Source: an archaeon (GTDB lineage Archaea > Nanobdellota > Nanobdellia > Pacearchaeales > UBA284). Taken from it: a stretch of DNA of 47,931 bases. The notes under the pieces are model-generated. The model was not told the DNA's origin, searched no databases, and was given only the letters and a program-made list of their open reading frames with translations. A program made the position numbers and the translations under genes. The stretch spans positions 1 to 47,931 of the forward strand of contig JAUWNL010000004.1 in NCBI GenBank assembly GCA_030612665.1. Direction: 5' to 3'. Of this stretch, positions 21,402 to 29,236 are shown piece by piece (the stretch's first letter is position 1; each line of letters opens with the position of its first letter).

Positions 21402-22964
21402 TTATTTCAACCAAAATTTTATTTTTCTGAGTTTAGTTATGTTATTTTGATAAAGTTCTCTGAGATCCTTTATATGATAATAATCCATGATTGCTCTGTC
21501 AAATCCTGGTCCCCATGCAAGAACTGGAATAAATTCTCCTAAGAGGGGAATGACTACTTCTGGTCTGAATATGCCTGCTCCGCCGAGCTCGAGCCAAACT
21601 TTCTTTTTTTCGTTCCATGTAGATATTTCTACACTAGGCTCAGTGTAAGGGAAATATGCTGGAGCGAAACGGATTGTTTTGAAACCCATTTTGCTGTAAA
21701 ATTCTTTAAGGTATCCTAGAAGGTGACAGAAGTTTGCATTCTTGTCTATAACTATGCCTTCTGTCTGATTAAACTCAAAACCATGACTCCAATCAACTGT
21801 TTCATTTCTAAAACATTTTCCTAAGGCAAAGAATTTTCCTTGTTTATTTATTTTTTTATCTTTAAGCTTTGCAAGGGTTTTTGCTGATAAGCATGTTGTA
21901 TGAGTTCTTAGAATTATTTTTTTTGCTTCTTTTTCTTGCCATTGGTATTGCCAACCCTTGCTATCTTGGGTTCCTTGTTCATGTGCTTTCTTTACTTCCT
22001 TTACTATTTTTTTATCTGGAAGTTTGCCTTCTTTATCTTTGATATAAAAAGTGTCTTGCATTTCCCTGACTGGATGATCTTGTGCTGTGAATAATGCATC
22101 AAAATTCCAGAAAGCAGTCTGTGTGAATGGGCCTGTCATTTCCTGGAATCCAAGATCAAGCCAGATACGTCTTGCATAATCAATTGCCTGATTTGTGAAA
22201 TGACGCTTGCCTCCATGAATATCTGGGGCTTTGCTGTTAATATCATATTTTCTAAATTTCTTGCCTCGCCAAGAACTTTTTTTGATTATTTCTGGTGTAA
22301 GTTCTTCAATAAGATCAAGTTTCTTTATTTTGCTGAGAGACTGGAGAACTGTTGTTCCAAGGTCTGTGATATCAAAGGTGAGTGTTGTGACTTCATCGAT
22401 TTTTATTATTTGTTTTCTTAGTTTTAGATTCTGTAAGGATAATTTTTGTTCTGCTGTTAGTTTTTCCAAATCAATCGGCAATGCCTTTAGAAATTTTTCT
22501 TCAAGCATCATTTTTGAGGCTTGTTCTCTTATTCCTTTGAATGTAATTTTGCCTATTGCTATATTTATAAGAGCCTTCTTTTTGAGAACTCCAAGAGATA
22601 TAGTAAACTCGTCTTTGCTAAGATTTGATTGTTTTTGAGCTTCTTGGAAGCTCATGGGCTTGTTTCTAACAACAATATCAAGAAGTCTGCGTTCTGGTAA
22701 GTGGTTTTGGAGGTATATGACTCCATTATCATCAAGTTTCACAACTTTCTTCTTTTTTAGATGAAGGATAACAAGGTTCTTAGAAGAAAGAAACTGAAGA
22801 GCTCTCTTAACAGATGTAAGACTCTGTTGTGACTGGCTTGAAATCTTCATAGCATTTCTTAGCTCAAGGAATGGGAGGATTTCTCTTTCTAGAGGGCTAA
22901 GTCTTATCAGAAGATCTTGGATTTGTGCATCTCTTTTCTTCTCTCTCTTTTTCTCTTTTGTCAT
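21402..22964 (-). CDS. pheS: Phenylalanyl-tRNA synthetase alpha subunit, archaeal type
   Basis: This 520-residue catalytic subunit attaches phenylalanine to tRNA-Phe. The N-terminal 200 residues are winged-helix domains typical of archaeal/eukaryotic PheS. The class II core follows: GFQEMTGPFTQTAFWNFDALF, DHPVREMQDTFYI, LRTHTTCLSAKTL, KCFRNETVDWSHGFEFNQTEG, FAPAYFPYTEPSVE and GAGIFRPEV, with motif 3 at AWGPGFDRAIM. It is first of the four-gene operon pheS, Nudix, ASCH, pheT, and its stop abuts the Nudix start. All expected motifs are intact. Confidence 0.96.
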   Translation of the reverse strand: MTKEKKREKKRDAQIQDLLIRLSPLEREILPFLELRNAMKISSQSQQSLTSVKRALQFLSSKNLVILHLKKKKVVKLDDNGVIYLQNHLPERRLLDIVVRNKPMSFQEAQKQSNLSKDEFTISLGVLKKKALINIAIGKITFKGIREQASKMMLEEKFLKALPIDLEKLTAEQKLSLQNLKLRKQIIKIDEVTTLTFDITDLGTTVLQSLSKIKKLDLIEELTPEIIKKSSWRGKKFRKYDINSKAPDIHGGKRHFTNQAIDYARRIWLDLGFQEMTGPFTQTAFWNFDALFTAQDHPVREMQDTFYIKDKEGKLPDKKIVKEVKKAHEQGTQDSKGWQYQWQEKEAKKIILRTHTTCLSAKTLAKLKDKKINKQGKFFALGKCFRNETVDWSHGFEFNQTEGIVIDKNANFCHLLGYLKEFYSKMGFKTIRFAPAYFPYTEPSVEISTWNEKKKVWLELGGAGIFRPEVVIPLLGEFIPVLAWGPGFDRAIMDYYHIKDLRELYQNNITKLRKIKFWLK

Positions 22965-23109
22965 TTTGTTTTAATCTTTATTATTAATCTTTATTATCAT
23001 GAATAAAAAGCCTTACGACTTTTAAATTTTTGTTTTAAAGAGATATATAGATGATTATGGCTAGGATTAAGGGCATGATTAAGGAGATGATTATAAAGAT
23101 ATTTATAAA

Positions 23110-23179
23110 TATAATTATAAAAAATAAAAAACAATAAAAAAGGAAAAAGGAAATTAAAAATAAAAAAATAAAAAACAAA
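23110..23179 (-). terminator. T-rich terminator after the S-layer-like gene
   Basis: The plus strand is nearly pure A for about 60 bases, so the minus-strand transcript reads through many T runs. This is expected of an archaeal oligo-T terminator. The remaining gap to 22965 is AT-rich with no gene. Confidence 0.6.
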
Positions 23180-25234
23180 TTATCTTTTCTTCTTTCTTGG
23201 TTTTCTTCTTGTTCTTGCTTTGGTTTTTTTTGCTGTTCTTGTTCTTGCTAAACTGATTTCAGTTGGTCCTTTTGCTCTAGCCATCCCTTTGCCTCCTACC
23301 ACATAAACATGTTTAGGTTTATGTCTGTGTCCTTTTGTCAATAAAAGGATAAAGAGGACAATTATTGCGATTGCAAGAGCTGCATTAACTAGAACCCATT
23401 CCCAGTTATGTTTTATTGTAAACCATGCTTGTTCAAACCAACCAGCTGCTTCTGATTTAGACATAACATTAACTGAAATGTCTTGTGTTTCTGTTTGGTC
23501 TTCGAATTCTACTCTGACTGTGAATTCTTGTGAGCCAGTTTCTGTTGGAGTAAGTTTTATGTATGTGTATCCTGCTTCGTCAGCTTCAAGTGTCAAGGTT
23601 TCTGGGTCGAGACTTTCAAGAGTTGCCCAACCACTATAACCTATGGCACTTATTGTGTATGTAGTTTCTTCTGTACCAGTGTTTGTCAATGTAACCTTAA
23701 CTGTGAATTCTTCATCAGGTTTAGCACCACTAAGTTGCTGGGTGCTTATGATTACATCATAGACAGGCACAATACAGTTTCCTTCAACAGTGAAAGTCAC
23801 TTCGCTATTACCAGATTCATCATACTCGTCGTCATCATCGTCATAATCATAGAACCATTCTATGTTTAAAACATATTCAGATTCTTCAGCATCTTCTGGG
23901 ACATGTAACAAGTTGAAATTAACAGTGTCATATTCATCTTCATCAATAGATGTAGTTTTTGTTTCATCAATTTCAAGGTTTGTATTGTATATTCTTACCT
24001 TGACTTTGTCTTCATCGTTTCTTCCAGCATTCCCAAATTTTAGTTGAACTGAGAATTCAGCATCACATTCCACTATTTCAGGAGTTACTGTTGCTTTGTC
24101 CAAAATAACCTTGTTCTTGTCTTTGTTTATATCAACAACAACAAAATCATCTGCACATTGGTCATCTTCATTACCATCTTCATATATCTTTATGATGACA
24201 ATATGAACATGACCTTCGTTGACATCCATTGGAATTTTAAGGTCAACTTTTAAAGTTCCTGTTTCATCTTCATCTATTGAAATTTCATCCTCGCCTTTAA
24301 CAACATACACATCATCAGAGATGTCAAAAAGCTGTGCTTCAAGAACTACGTCAAGATCCTCATCATAATCATTTCTTACATCTACTTCAACTGGAATTGT
24401 TGCAGGCAATGTAAAATCATCACCAGTATCTGGTTCTTCAATTTTGGTTATAACGAGTCTTGAGCCTTGTTGTCCTGAGTCACAATATTCTTTCTTAACT
24501 CTGATTGTAACGTGCATTGTTGCACTAACAGCAGTTGGTGAAAGTGTAGAAACCTCTACATCCGTACTATAAGTTCCATAATCCATGTCTGAGTCAATTG
24601 TTGCAGTTACTTCTACCTCTGAGTCATCTCCAGCAATTAAACTGGTAATAGTGCTTGGATCGAAACCTAAAGTAATAGTGTCATTGTCACCATCTGTCAA
24701 ATCATCTTGTTCATAATCAAAGACTATGTTAATCAAATCAACATTACCTGTATTTGTCACAGTAAAGTTCTCTGTATCATCATCTCCATCATATCCTTCC
24801 ATATCCACATCAGCAGTTATTGAAAGACCAGGAGAACTGGGTACAATTACTTGTAAATTTTGTGTGTGGTCTAATGCACCAGTTCCACTTATCCTTAATG
24901 TTATATCATAATAAGGAGAGGAAGGGGAGGTATATTGTGGTACTGCAACATTAAAGTTGACAGTGAAAACATCACCATCATTTAAAGCACTTGGGCAATT
25001 AGAAAATGTAACCCAAGATTTGTATGCTACTTCATCAACAATACAATCAATGTTAGTAACAGTTCCACCAGAGGTATTGTTTATCTCAAAGCTTCCTGAA
25101 CCAATTGTTCCATGTGCAATATTTAAAGGAGTAGTCAAACTTTGTATGACAAATGCTAAAGTTAGAGTTGTCACAAGTATTGCTATAAAAAAAACAGCAA
25201 AAATCAAACTTTTCTTCATTTTTCCCTTAGCCAT
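23180..25234 (-). CDS. Asp-rich surface (putative S-layer) protein
   Basis: This 684-residue protein is a surface anchor type. A signal peptide (about 8-28) is followed by repeated beta-sandwich domains of the APHP/NEW3/CARDB kind, with segments like FTVTNTGNVDL and VTLTNTGTEETTYTI. Stretches rich in Asp/Glu (DYDDDDDEYDE) probably bind calcium. One C-terminal membrane helix (about 607-630) and a very basic cytoplasmic tail (TRRKPRKKKR) follow. This layout is common to putative S-layer proteins in Woesearchaeota-like archaea. It stands alone with its own T-rich terminator. S-layer function is inference; a secreted adhesin is possible. Confidence 0.8.
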   Translation of the reverse strand: MAKGKMKKSLIFAVFFIAILVTTLTLAFVIQSLTTPLNIAHGTIGSGSFEINNTSGGTVTNIDCIVDEVAYKSWVTFSNCPSALNDGDVFTVNFNVAVPQYTSPSSPYYDITLRISGTGALDHTQNLQVIVPSSPGLSITADVDMEGYDGDDDTENFTVTNTGNVDLINIVFDYEQDDLTDGDNDTITLGFDPSTITSLIAGDDSEVEVTATIDSDMDYGTYSTDVEVSTLSPTAVSATMHVTIRVKKEYCDSGQQGSRLVITKIEEPDTGDDFTLPATIPVEVDVRNDYDEDLDVVLEAQLFDISDDVYVVKGEDEISIDEDETGTLKVDLKIPMDVNEGHVHIVIIKIYEDGNEDDQCADDFVVVDINKDKNKVILDKATVTPEIVECDAEFSVQLKFGNAGRNDEDKVKVRIYNTNLEIDETKTTSIDEDEYDTVNFNLLHVPEDAEESEYVLNIEWFYDYDDDDDEYDESGNSEVTFTVEGNCIVPVYDVIISTQQLSGAKPDEEFTVKVTLTNTGTEETTYTISAIGYSGWATLESLDPETLTLEADEAGYTYIKLTPTETGSQEFTVRVEFEDQTETQDISVNVMSKSEAAGWFEQAWFTIKHNWEWVLVNAALAIAIIVLFILLLTKGHRHKPKHVYVVGGKGMARAKGPTEISLARTRTAKKTKARTRRKPRKKKR

Positions 25235-25410
25235 TTATTATTTAATTTTTAATTTTATTTGATTTTGAAATAATCAAAAAGTGTTATTATTTTCAAGTTA
25301 AGTCACTTTAAAAAGGTTTTGATATAGTTATACACAGTTATATATAAAGTTTATAAGAATTTTATAAAAGATATAAAAGGTTTTTTAAGTTTTATCATAT
25401 TAATCAAATC

Positions 25411-26016
25411 ATGAAAAAGATGATTAAAATTATCAAGAAAGTCAAAAAAGAGATAAGGATTCTGGGTATTGATGATGCTCCCTTTAATAAATTCAGAGAT
25501 AAAAAATGTATGATTGTTGGAACAGTCTTTAGAGGAGGAAATTATATGGATGCCTTGCTTTCAACCCAAGTCAGAGTTGATGGGGGTGATTCAACGAAAA
25601 AGATTGCAGATATGGCTAACAAAACAAGCCATAAAGATCAACTCAGTTGCATAATGACTGATGGTATTGCTGTGGCTGGTTTTAATGTTATAGATATCAA
25701 TAAGATTGCAGAAAAGACTGGGATGCCAGTCATAGTTGTCACAAGAAAAAAGCCTAATTTTAAGAAAATATCCGATGCACTAAAAAAAATCAAGCAAAAA
25801 AGTAAGATAAAGTTAATTGATAGAGCTGGCAAAGTCTATAAAATAAAAATTAAAAAAGGAAATGTTTATTTTCAATTCTCAAAAAACATAGATGAAAAAG
25901 AGGTAAGAAAAATTATCAGAATCAGCGCCACTCATTCTCTAATTCCTGAACCAATTAGAATTGCGCATATTATTGCTTCTGGAATAATTCTCGGAAAAAG
26001 TCACGGAAGGGCTTAA
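25411..26016 (+). CDS. DUF99 family protein
   Basis: This 201-residue protein belongs to the archaeal DUF99 family, distantly related to endonuclease V. Its signatures are RILGIDDAPF at the start, VGTVFRGGNYMDALLSTQV, VDGGDSTKKIADM, IMTDGIAVAGFNVID and MPVIVVTRKKPNF. The Asp of GIDDAPF and the DG of MTDG match positions that hold metal in endonuclease V-like folds, but activity is not established for the family. It has its own promoter and is followed by the 13-bp repeat and the second Fic gene. Confidence 0.88.
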   Translation: MKKMIKIIKKVKKEIRILGIDDAPFNKFRDKKCMIVGTVFRGGNYMDALLSTQVRVDGGDSTKKIADMANKTSHKDQLSCIMTDGIAVAGFNVIDINKIAEKTGMPVIVVTRKKPNFKKISDALKKIKQKSKIKLIDRAGKVYKIKIKKGNVYFQFSKNIDEKEVRKIIRISATHSLIPEPIRIAHIIASGIILGKSHGRA

Positions 26017-26027
26017 GCAACATGATT

Positions 26028-26070
26028 TGTAGTGAATAACCGAAAGGTTTAAATAAGTGTAGTGAATAAC
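26028..26070. promoter_or_regulatory. Twin 13-bp direct repeats around the TATA box of the second Fic gene
   Basis: TGTAGTGAATAAC occurs at 26028-26040 and 26058-26070, exactly 30 bases apart, i.e. about three helical turns. The promoter core CGAAAGG TTTAAATA (26041-26055) lies between them. The arrangement is what is expected of a repressor or activator site in an archaeal promoter. Confidence 0.6.
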
Positions 26071-26076
26071 TTTAAT

Positions 26077-26985
26077 ATGGTATTTGTAAGGCAAGTAAAA
26101 AGCAAGAAAAAGGAATATTGGGTGCTTATTCATTCAATTAGAAAAGGAAAAAAGATAATTCAAAAAAGCAGATATATTGGCAAAACTCTCCCCAAGAAAG
26201 CAAGATTAGAACAATTAAAAAAAGAATTTTTAAGAGAATTAAGTGTTGGAAGATATAAATTTCTTTCAGTAGAAGACATTAAAAAAATAGAGAAGAAAAA
26301 ATCAGAATATAAAAAAAAGGTAGAAAGATTAAGCCCCTTGGAAAAAGAAGGAAGATTAAAGGAATTTTCTATAAGATATACTTATGATAGTAGCAAATTA
26401 TCTGGTTTAGATGTGACGTTGAGGCAGACTTTTTTAATATTAAAAAAAGGAGTTATGCCAAAAGGATTTAAGAGCTTAAGAACAGTAAAAGAACTCGAAA
26501 ATCATGAAAAGGGGATAATTGCAATAACAAAATATAAGGGAAAATTAGATTTAAAATTTATTAAAAAAATACATAAAATTTTATTCTCTGGGGTTGATGA
26601 TGCCTTGGCAGGAAAATTGAGAAGTGAATTAAAAAAAGATATTAAAATAGCTGGAACAGTCTATGTTCCTCCAAAATGGAATCAGCTCAATAAAGAAATC
26701 GAGAATTTCTTCAGATGGTATAAGGCAGAAAAAAGAAAATTACATACTTTGGAATTGGCTGCATTGATACATTTAAAAATAATCTCCTTACAGCTATTTA
26801 CAGACGGCAATTCAAGACTTTCAAGATTATTAATGAACTGGATTCTATGGAAAAAAGGATATCCGCTCATTGATATTCCAATTAAAGATTTAGAAAATTA
26901 TTATGATGTTCTAGATAAATATCAAATAGAAAAAAAAGAAAGACCCTTTCTTAACTATATTAAAAAAACATACTTAAAAGAATAA
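26077..26985 (+). CDS. Fic-fold protein with catalytic His and inhibitory Glu both replaced
   Basis: This 302-residue Fic-family protein starts at the ATG at 26077. A GTG five codons upstream is only 11 bases from the TATA box. The N-terminal 40 residues (YWVLIHSIRKGKKIIQKSRY) form a small beta-rich domain seen in other archaeal Fic proteins and some transposases. In the Fic loop the sequence is QLFTDGNSR (239-247), so the catalytic His is Gln and the Pro is Leu. At the inhibitory position SSKLSG (105-110) has Ser where class II has Glu. AGK-x-R and the rest of the core are retained. It is probably not an AMPylase and may have a changed or structural role. It follows a promoter with twin operators. 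Confidence 0.82.
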   Translation: MVFVRQVKSKKKEYWVLIHSIRKGKKIIQKSRYIGKTLPKKARLEQLKKEFLRELSVGRYKFLSVEDIKKIEKKKSEYKKKVERLSPLEKEGRLKEFSIRYTYDSSKLSGLDVTLRQTFLILKKGVMPKGFKSLRTVKELENHEKGIIAITKYKGKLDLKFIKKIHKILFSGVDDALAGKLRSELKKDIKIAGTVYVPPKWNQLNKEIENFFRWYKAEKRKLHTLELAALIHLKIISLQLFTDGNSRLSRLLMNWILWKKGYPLIDIPIKDLENYYDVLDKYQIEKKERPFLNYIKKTYLKE

Positions 26986-26998
26986 ATTAAGGACGTGC

Positions 26999-27397
26999 TT
27001 AGAGATCTGGGAATTTTTCACTATTAATTGATAAGATATTTTCTTTTTTAAGATTTTTTGCCTTAATACATCCTGGACGTATATCTATTTTTTTAATTGC
27101 AATATCCACAGAATCTCCTTTCTCAATAAGAGCATCTATAGTTGAAGACTGATATCCACTAAAAATGAAAATTTTTGTTCCTTCTTCAGTTTTCAATACA
27201 AGAGTGTATCTCGCAGGAGTAATATAAGCTTCACCTTGAAAATTTTGCCCTGTAACCTGTCCAGAAAAATATACTAATCCCTTTTGTTCTTTTTTTGCTT
27301 CTTGATATGCTCTTGCTTCTTGATATACTTCACAACCAAAAGTTCCTGCTAAACCTGCTACCAACAGTGTTCCAGTTAGAATATTTTTTAATTTCAT
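26999..27397 (-). CDS. Secreted or lipid-anchored small protein, paralog 1
   Basis: This 132-residue protein has the signal peptide MKLKNILTGTLLVAGLAG followed by TFGC, so it may be a lipoprotein or a disulfide protein. Starts 9 codons upstream are rejected because the signal begins at MKLKN. A short helical part follows, then a beta-rich domain containing YFSGQVTGQNFQGEAYI, SSTIDALIEKGDSVDIAI and KAKNLKKENILSIN. It is homologous to the next gene in the mature part (about one third identical). The first 22 residues match exactly, as does the DNA. Function unknown. Confidence 0.7.
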   Translation of the reverse strand: MKLKNILTGTLLVAGLAGTFGCEVYQEARAYQEAKKEQKGLVYFSGQVTGQNFQGEAYITPARYTLVLKTEEGTKIFIFSGYQSSTIDALIEKGDSVDIAIKKIDIRPGCIKAKNLKKENILSINSEKFPDL

Positions 27398-27407
27398 TTT
27401 CTTTATT
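27332..27407. repeat. 76-bp perfect direct repeat, copy 1
   Basis: Identical to 27712-27787 at every base. It covers the signal peptide of paralog 1 and about 10 bases before its start codon. The flanking sequences diverge at once. Confidence 0.95.
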
Positions 27408-27417
27408 AGATTAAAAA

Positions 27418-27777
27418 TCACCAATTAATTTCATGACCATTAACTTCTACTATATTCTCTTTGTTAATTTTAAACTCTTTATATGAAGGAGAGTTCCTGT
27501 AAAGGTTTATCATTCTTACTGTATCCCCCTTATCTATTAAAGCATCAATAGTTTCTGCATCAGAACCCGCACTTGTAAAAAAATAGGAAAAAGAAAGAGT
27601 TTTTCCTCCAAAAAGAATTGAAAATTTATGTTGACTATAATTACCAAAATGATAAAAGTTTTCTCCTTTTACTACCCCTTTTATCTGGGATACCTCTATT
27701 TGCTTATACTTACAACCAAAAGTTCCTGCTAAACCTGCTACCAACAGTGTTCCAGTTAGAATATTTTTTAATTTCAT
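27418..27777 (-). CDS. Secreted or lipid-anchored small protein, paralog 2
   Basis: This 119-residue protein has the same N-terminal 22 residues as the next gene (MKLKNILTGTLLVAGLAG, then TFGC). A beta-rich mature domain follows: GVVKGENFYHFG, ETIDALIDKGDTVRMI and KINKENIVEVNG. Those blocks align with paralog 1. It lies 20 bases upstream of paralog 1 on the same strand and five bases after the 92-residue gene, so all three are likely co-transcribed. Function unknown; the shared export signal implies a surface location. Confidence 0.7.
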   Translation of the reverse strand: MKLKNILTGTLLVAGLAGTFGCKYKQIEVSQIKGVVKGENFYHFGNYSQHKFSILFGGKTLSFSYFFTSAGSDAETIDALIDKGDTVRMINLYRNSPSYKEFKINKENIVEVNGHEINW

Positions 27778-27787
27778 TTTCTTTATT
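27712..27787. repeat. 76-bp perfect direct repeat, copy 2
   Basis: The other copy of the signal-peptide DNA repeat described at 27332-27407, 380 bases away in the same orientation. Confidence 0.95.
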
Positions 27788-28061
27788 TCAAAATTTTATA
27801 AAATTGAATAGCAAGGTAATAATTAACTTGTAAAGGTGTATCATGAAATGCACCACTTTGTTTTGTGATCTTAAATAGGTCGCTCATTATAAAAGCATCT
27901 ACTGATTGTGGCTTATACTTTTCTAAATCTTCTTCTAAATTATGGCCTGGCCTTGGGTATTGTTCTATTATTTTAGGTTTTTCTATTGGAACAACTCTTA
28001 CCTCTTCATGTTTAGAATTCAATATTATGTCTACTTTTATACTTAGTTTTTCTAATTTCAT
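27783..28061 (-). CDS. Small protein of unknown function in the paralog operon
   Basis: This 92-residue protein has no signal peptide or membrane segment. It contains KPKIIEQYPRPGHNLEEDLEKY in its middle and an amphipathic C-terminal helix. The codon composition is like the neighbours. It ends five bases before the start of secreted paralog 2. I do not recognise it. It may be an assembly factor for the paralogs, but that is only a guess from position. Confidence 0.5.
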   Translation of the reverse strand: MKLEKLSIKVDIILNSKHEEVRVVPIEKPKIIEQYPRPGHNLEEDLEKYKPQSVDAFIMSDLFKITKQSGAFHDTPLQVNYYLAIQFYKILK

Positions 28062-28117
28062 TTGGATAAATTTCTATTTAGTTTTTTCCCTCAGCCTAAA
28101 TGATATGTGTTTAACTC

Positions 28118-28408
28118 TTAACTAAAAATTTCTCTTATCTTCTGGATATAGTCTGCAACGCTTTGGCCCTTGTTTGTCAACTTTATCAGTTTGATTCTTC
28201 CTTTCTTTTCAAAAGCTACTAAGCCGAATTTTTCTAGGCTTTGAAGAATCTTAACTGCATGACTATATGTACAATCCACTTCCTTTGCAAGAAGTGAGCC
28301 ATAACGTGCACGAGAAGTCTTTCGTAAAGCTATCAACATCATTGCTGGCTTTTTTCTAAAAAATATATTGAATGAATCTTTCATTTTTATTTGATTATTT
28401 TTTATCAT
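28118..28408 (-). CDS. Winged-helix DNA-binding protein (MarR/ArsR-like size)
   Basis: This 96-residue protein (88 if started at the ATG at 28384) has a compact winged helix. RYGSLLAKEVDCTYSHAVK is the helix-turn-helix, with ILQSLEKFGLVAFEKK as helix and wing, then LTNKGQSVADYIQKI. That pattern is typical of small archaeal transcription regulators. It is upstream of the 92-residue gene and secreted paralogs on the same strand, with a 56-base gap, so it may regulate them. No effector domain. A TATA-like TTTATAAG lies upstream near 28447. Confidence 0.78.
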   Translation of the reverse strand: MIKNNQIKMKDSFNIFFRKKPAMMLIALRKTSRARYGSLLAKEVDCTYSHAVKILQSLEKFGLVAFEKKGRIKLIKLTNKGQSVADYIQKIREIFS

Positions 28409-28543
28409 TTATGTTCTATTCTCCCTTTAGCCATAACTCTTTACTTATAAATATTATGAATAATATATGTTGTATTATAATGATTATTTATAAATGTTTC
28501 GTTCGTAACTTTAGAATTAAAACTATTATCAAAACTATTTTCT

Positions 28544-29236
28544 TTATTTTACTTTTCCTTTAAATTCTGTATTTGATAGAAGAGGCACGAATGCATATCC
28601 TTCAAGCCTCTTAATTAATATAATTTGTTTGTTTTTTAATTGCCAAATTTCAAGAGCACCAGAATAATAAACTTCACTGGTTGGATATAAGATAAAACCA
28701 CCTTCTCTGAGGAGTTTTTTTGCCATCTCATGAACTTTTTTAATTTGTTTTTCATCAACTCCTGCTGTAAAATAAATCCTATCATATTTCTGTTTCCAGA
28801 TTGGTGTTTTCTTGTCAAGAGCATCTCCAGCAAAAACCTTTATGTTTAATTTTTTTGTTTGTTTAATTTTTTGTTTTAATTTAGCTATATTCTTTTTTGC
28901 TCCCTTAGCAAGATCAGGAAATATTTCAATCGTAGTAACTTTCCCTGGATAAACAAGAAAAGAAACAAGTGCAGCATGATATCCTGTATTAGTCCCTATC
29001 TCAAGAACATCAAGGGTTGGCTCAAGTTTTAACATTCTCAACATTCTTGCTATTGTTGTTGGCTGTGAGATTGTTTGGCCATGAGCAATATGTTGGGGCA
29101 TATCAGCATATGTATCTTTTTTAACAAAAAAAACTCTGTCACAAACTATAAAAGACTTGAGAATATTTTCTTCAAGGCCAGGATTATAAAACTGAATGCT
29201 TCTAAGCATTCCTTGCATCTCTTTTTTAATTGCCAT
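28544..29236 (-). CDS. pcm: Protein-L-isoaspartate O-methyltransferase
   Basis: This 230-residue PCMT repairs isoaspartyl residues of aged proteins by methylating them with SAM. The signature HGQTISQPTTIARML contains the conserved isoaspartate-binding Ser/Gln/Pro block. LEIGTNTGYHAALV is SAM motif I, VTTIEIF is motif post-I, and IYFTAGVDE and LREGGFILYP are later motifs. It overlaps the 3' end of the enolase gene by 11 bases, so the two are translated from one mRNA. Length is normal. Confidence 0.92.
   Translation of the reverse strand: MAIKKEMQGMLRSIQFYNPGLEENILKSFIVCDRVFFVKKDTYADMPQHIAHGQTISQPTTIARMLRMLKLEPTLDVLEIGTNTGYHAALVSFLVYPGKVTTIEIFPDLAKGAKKNIAKLKQKIKQTKKLNIKVFAGDALDKKTPIWKQKYDRIYFTAGVDEKQIKKVHEMAKKLLREGGFILYPTSEVYYSGALEIWQLKNKQIILIKRLEGYAFVPLLSNTEFKGKVK

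Noticed and set aside
23040-23110. Possible C/D box small RNA near repeated ATGATT
   Set aside because: No matching CTGA D box or paired ends. The repeats look like AT-rich low complexity.
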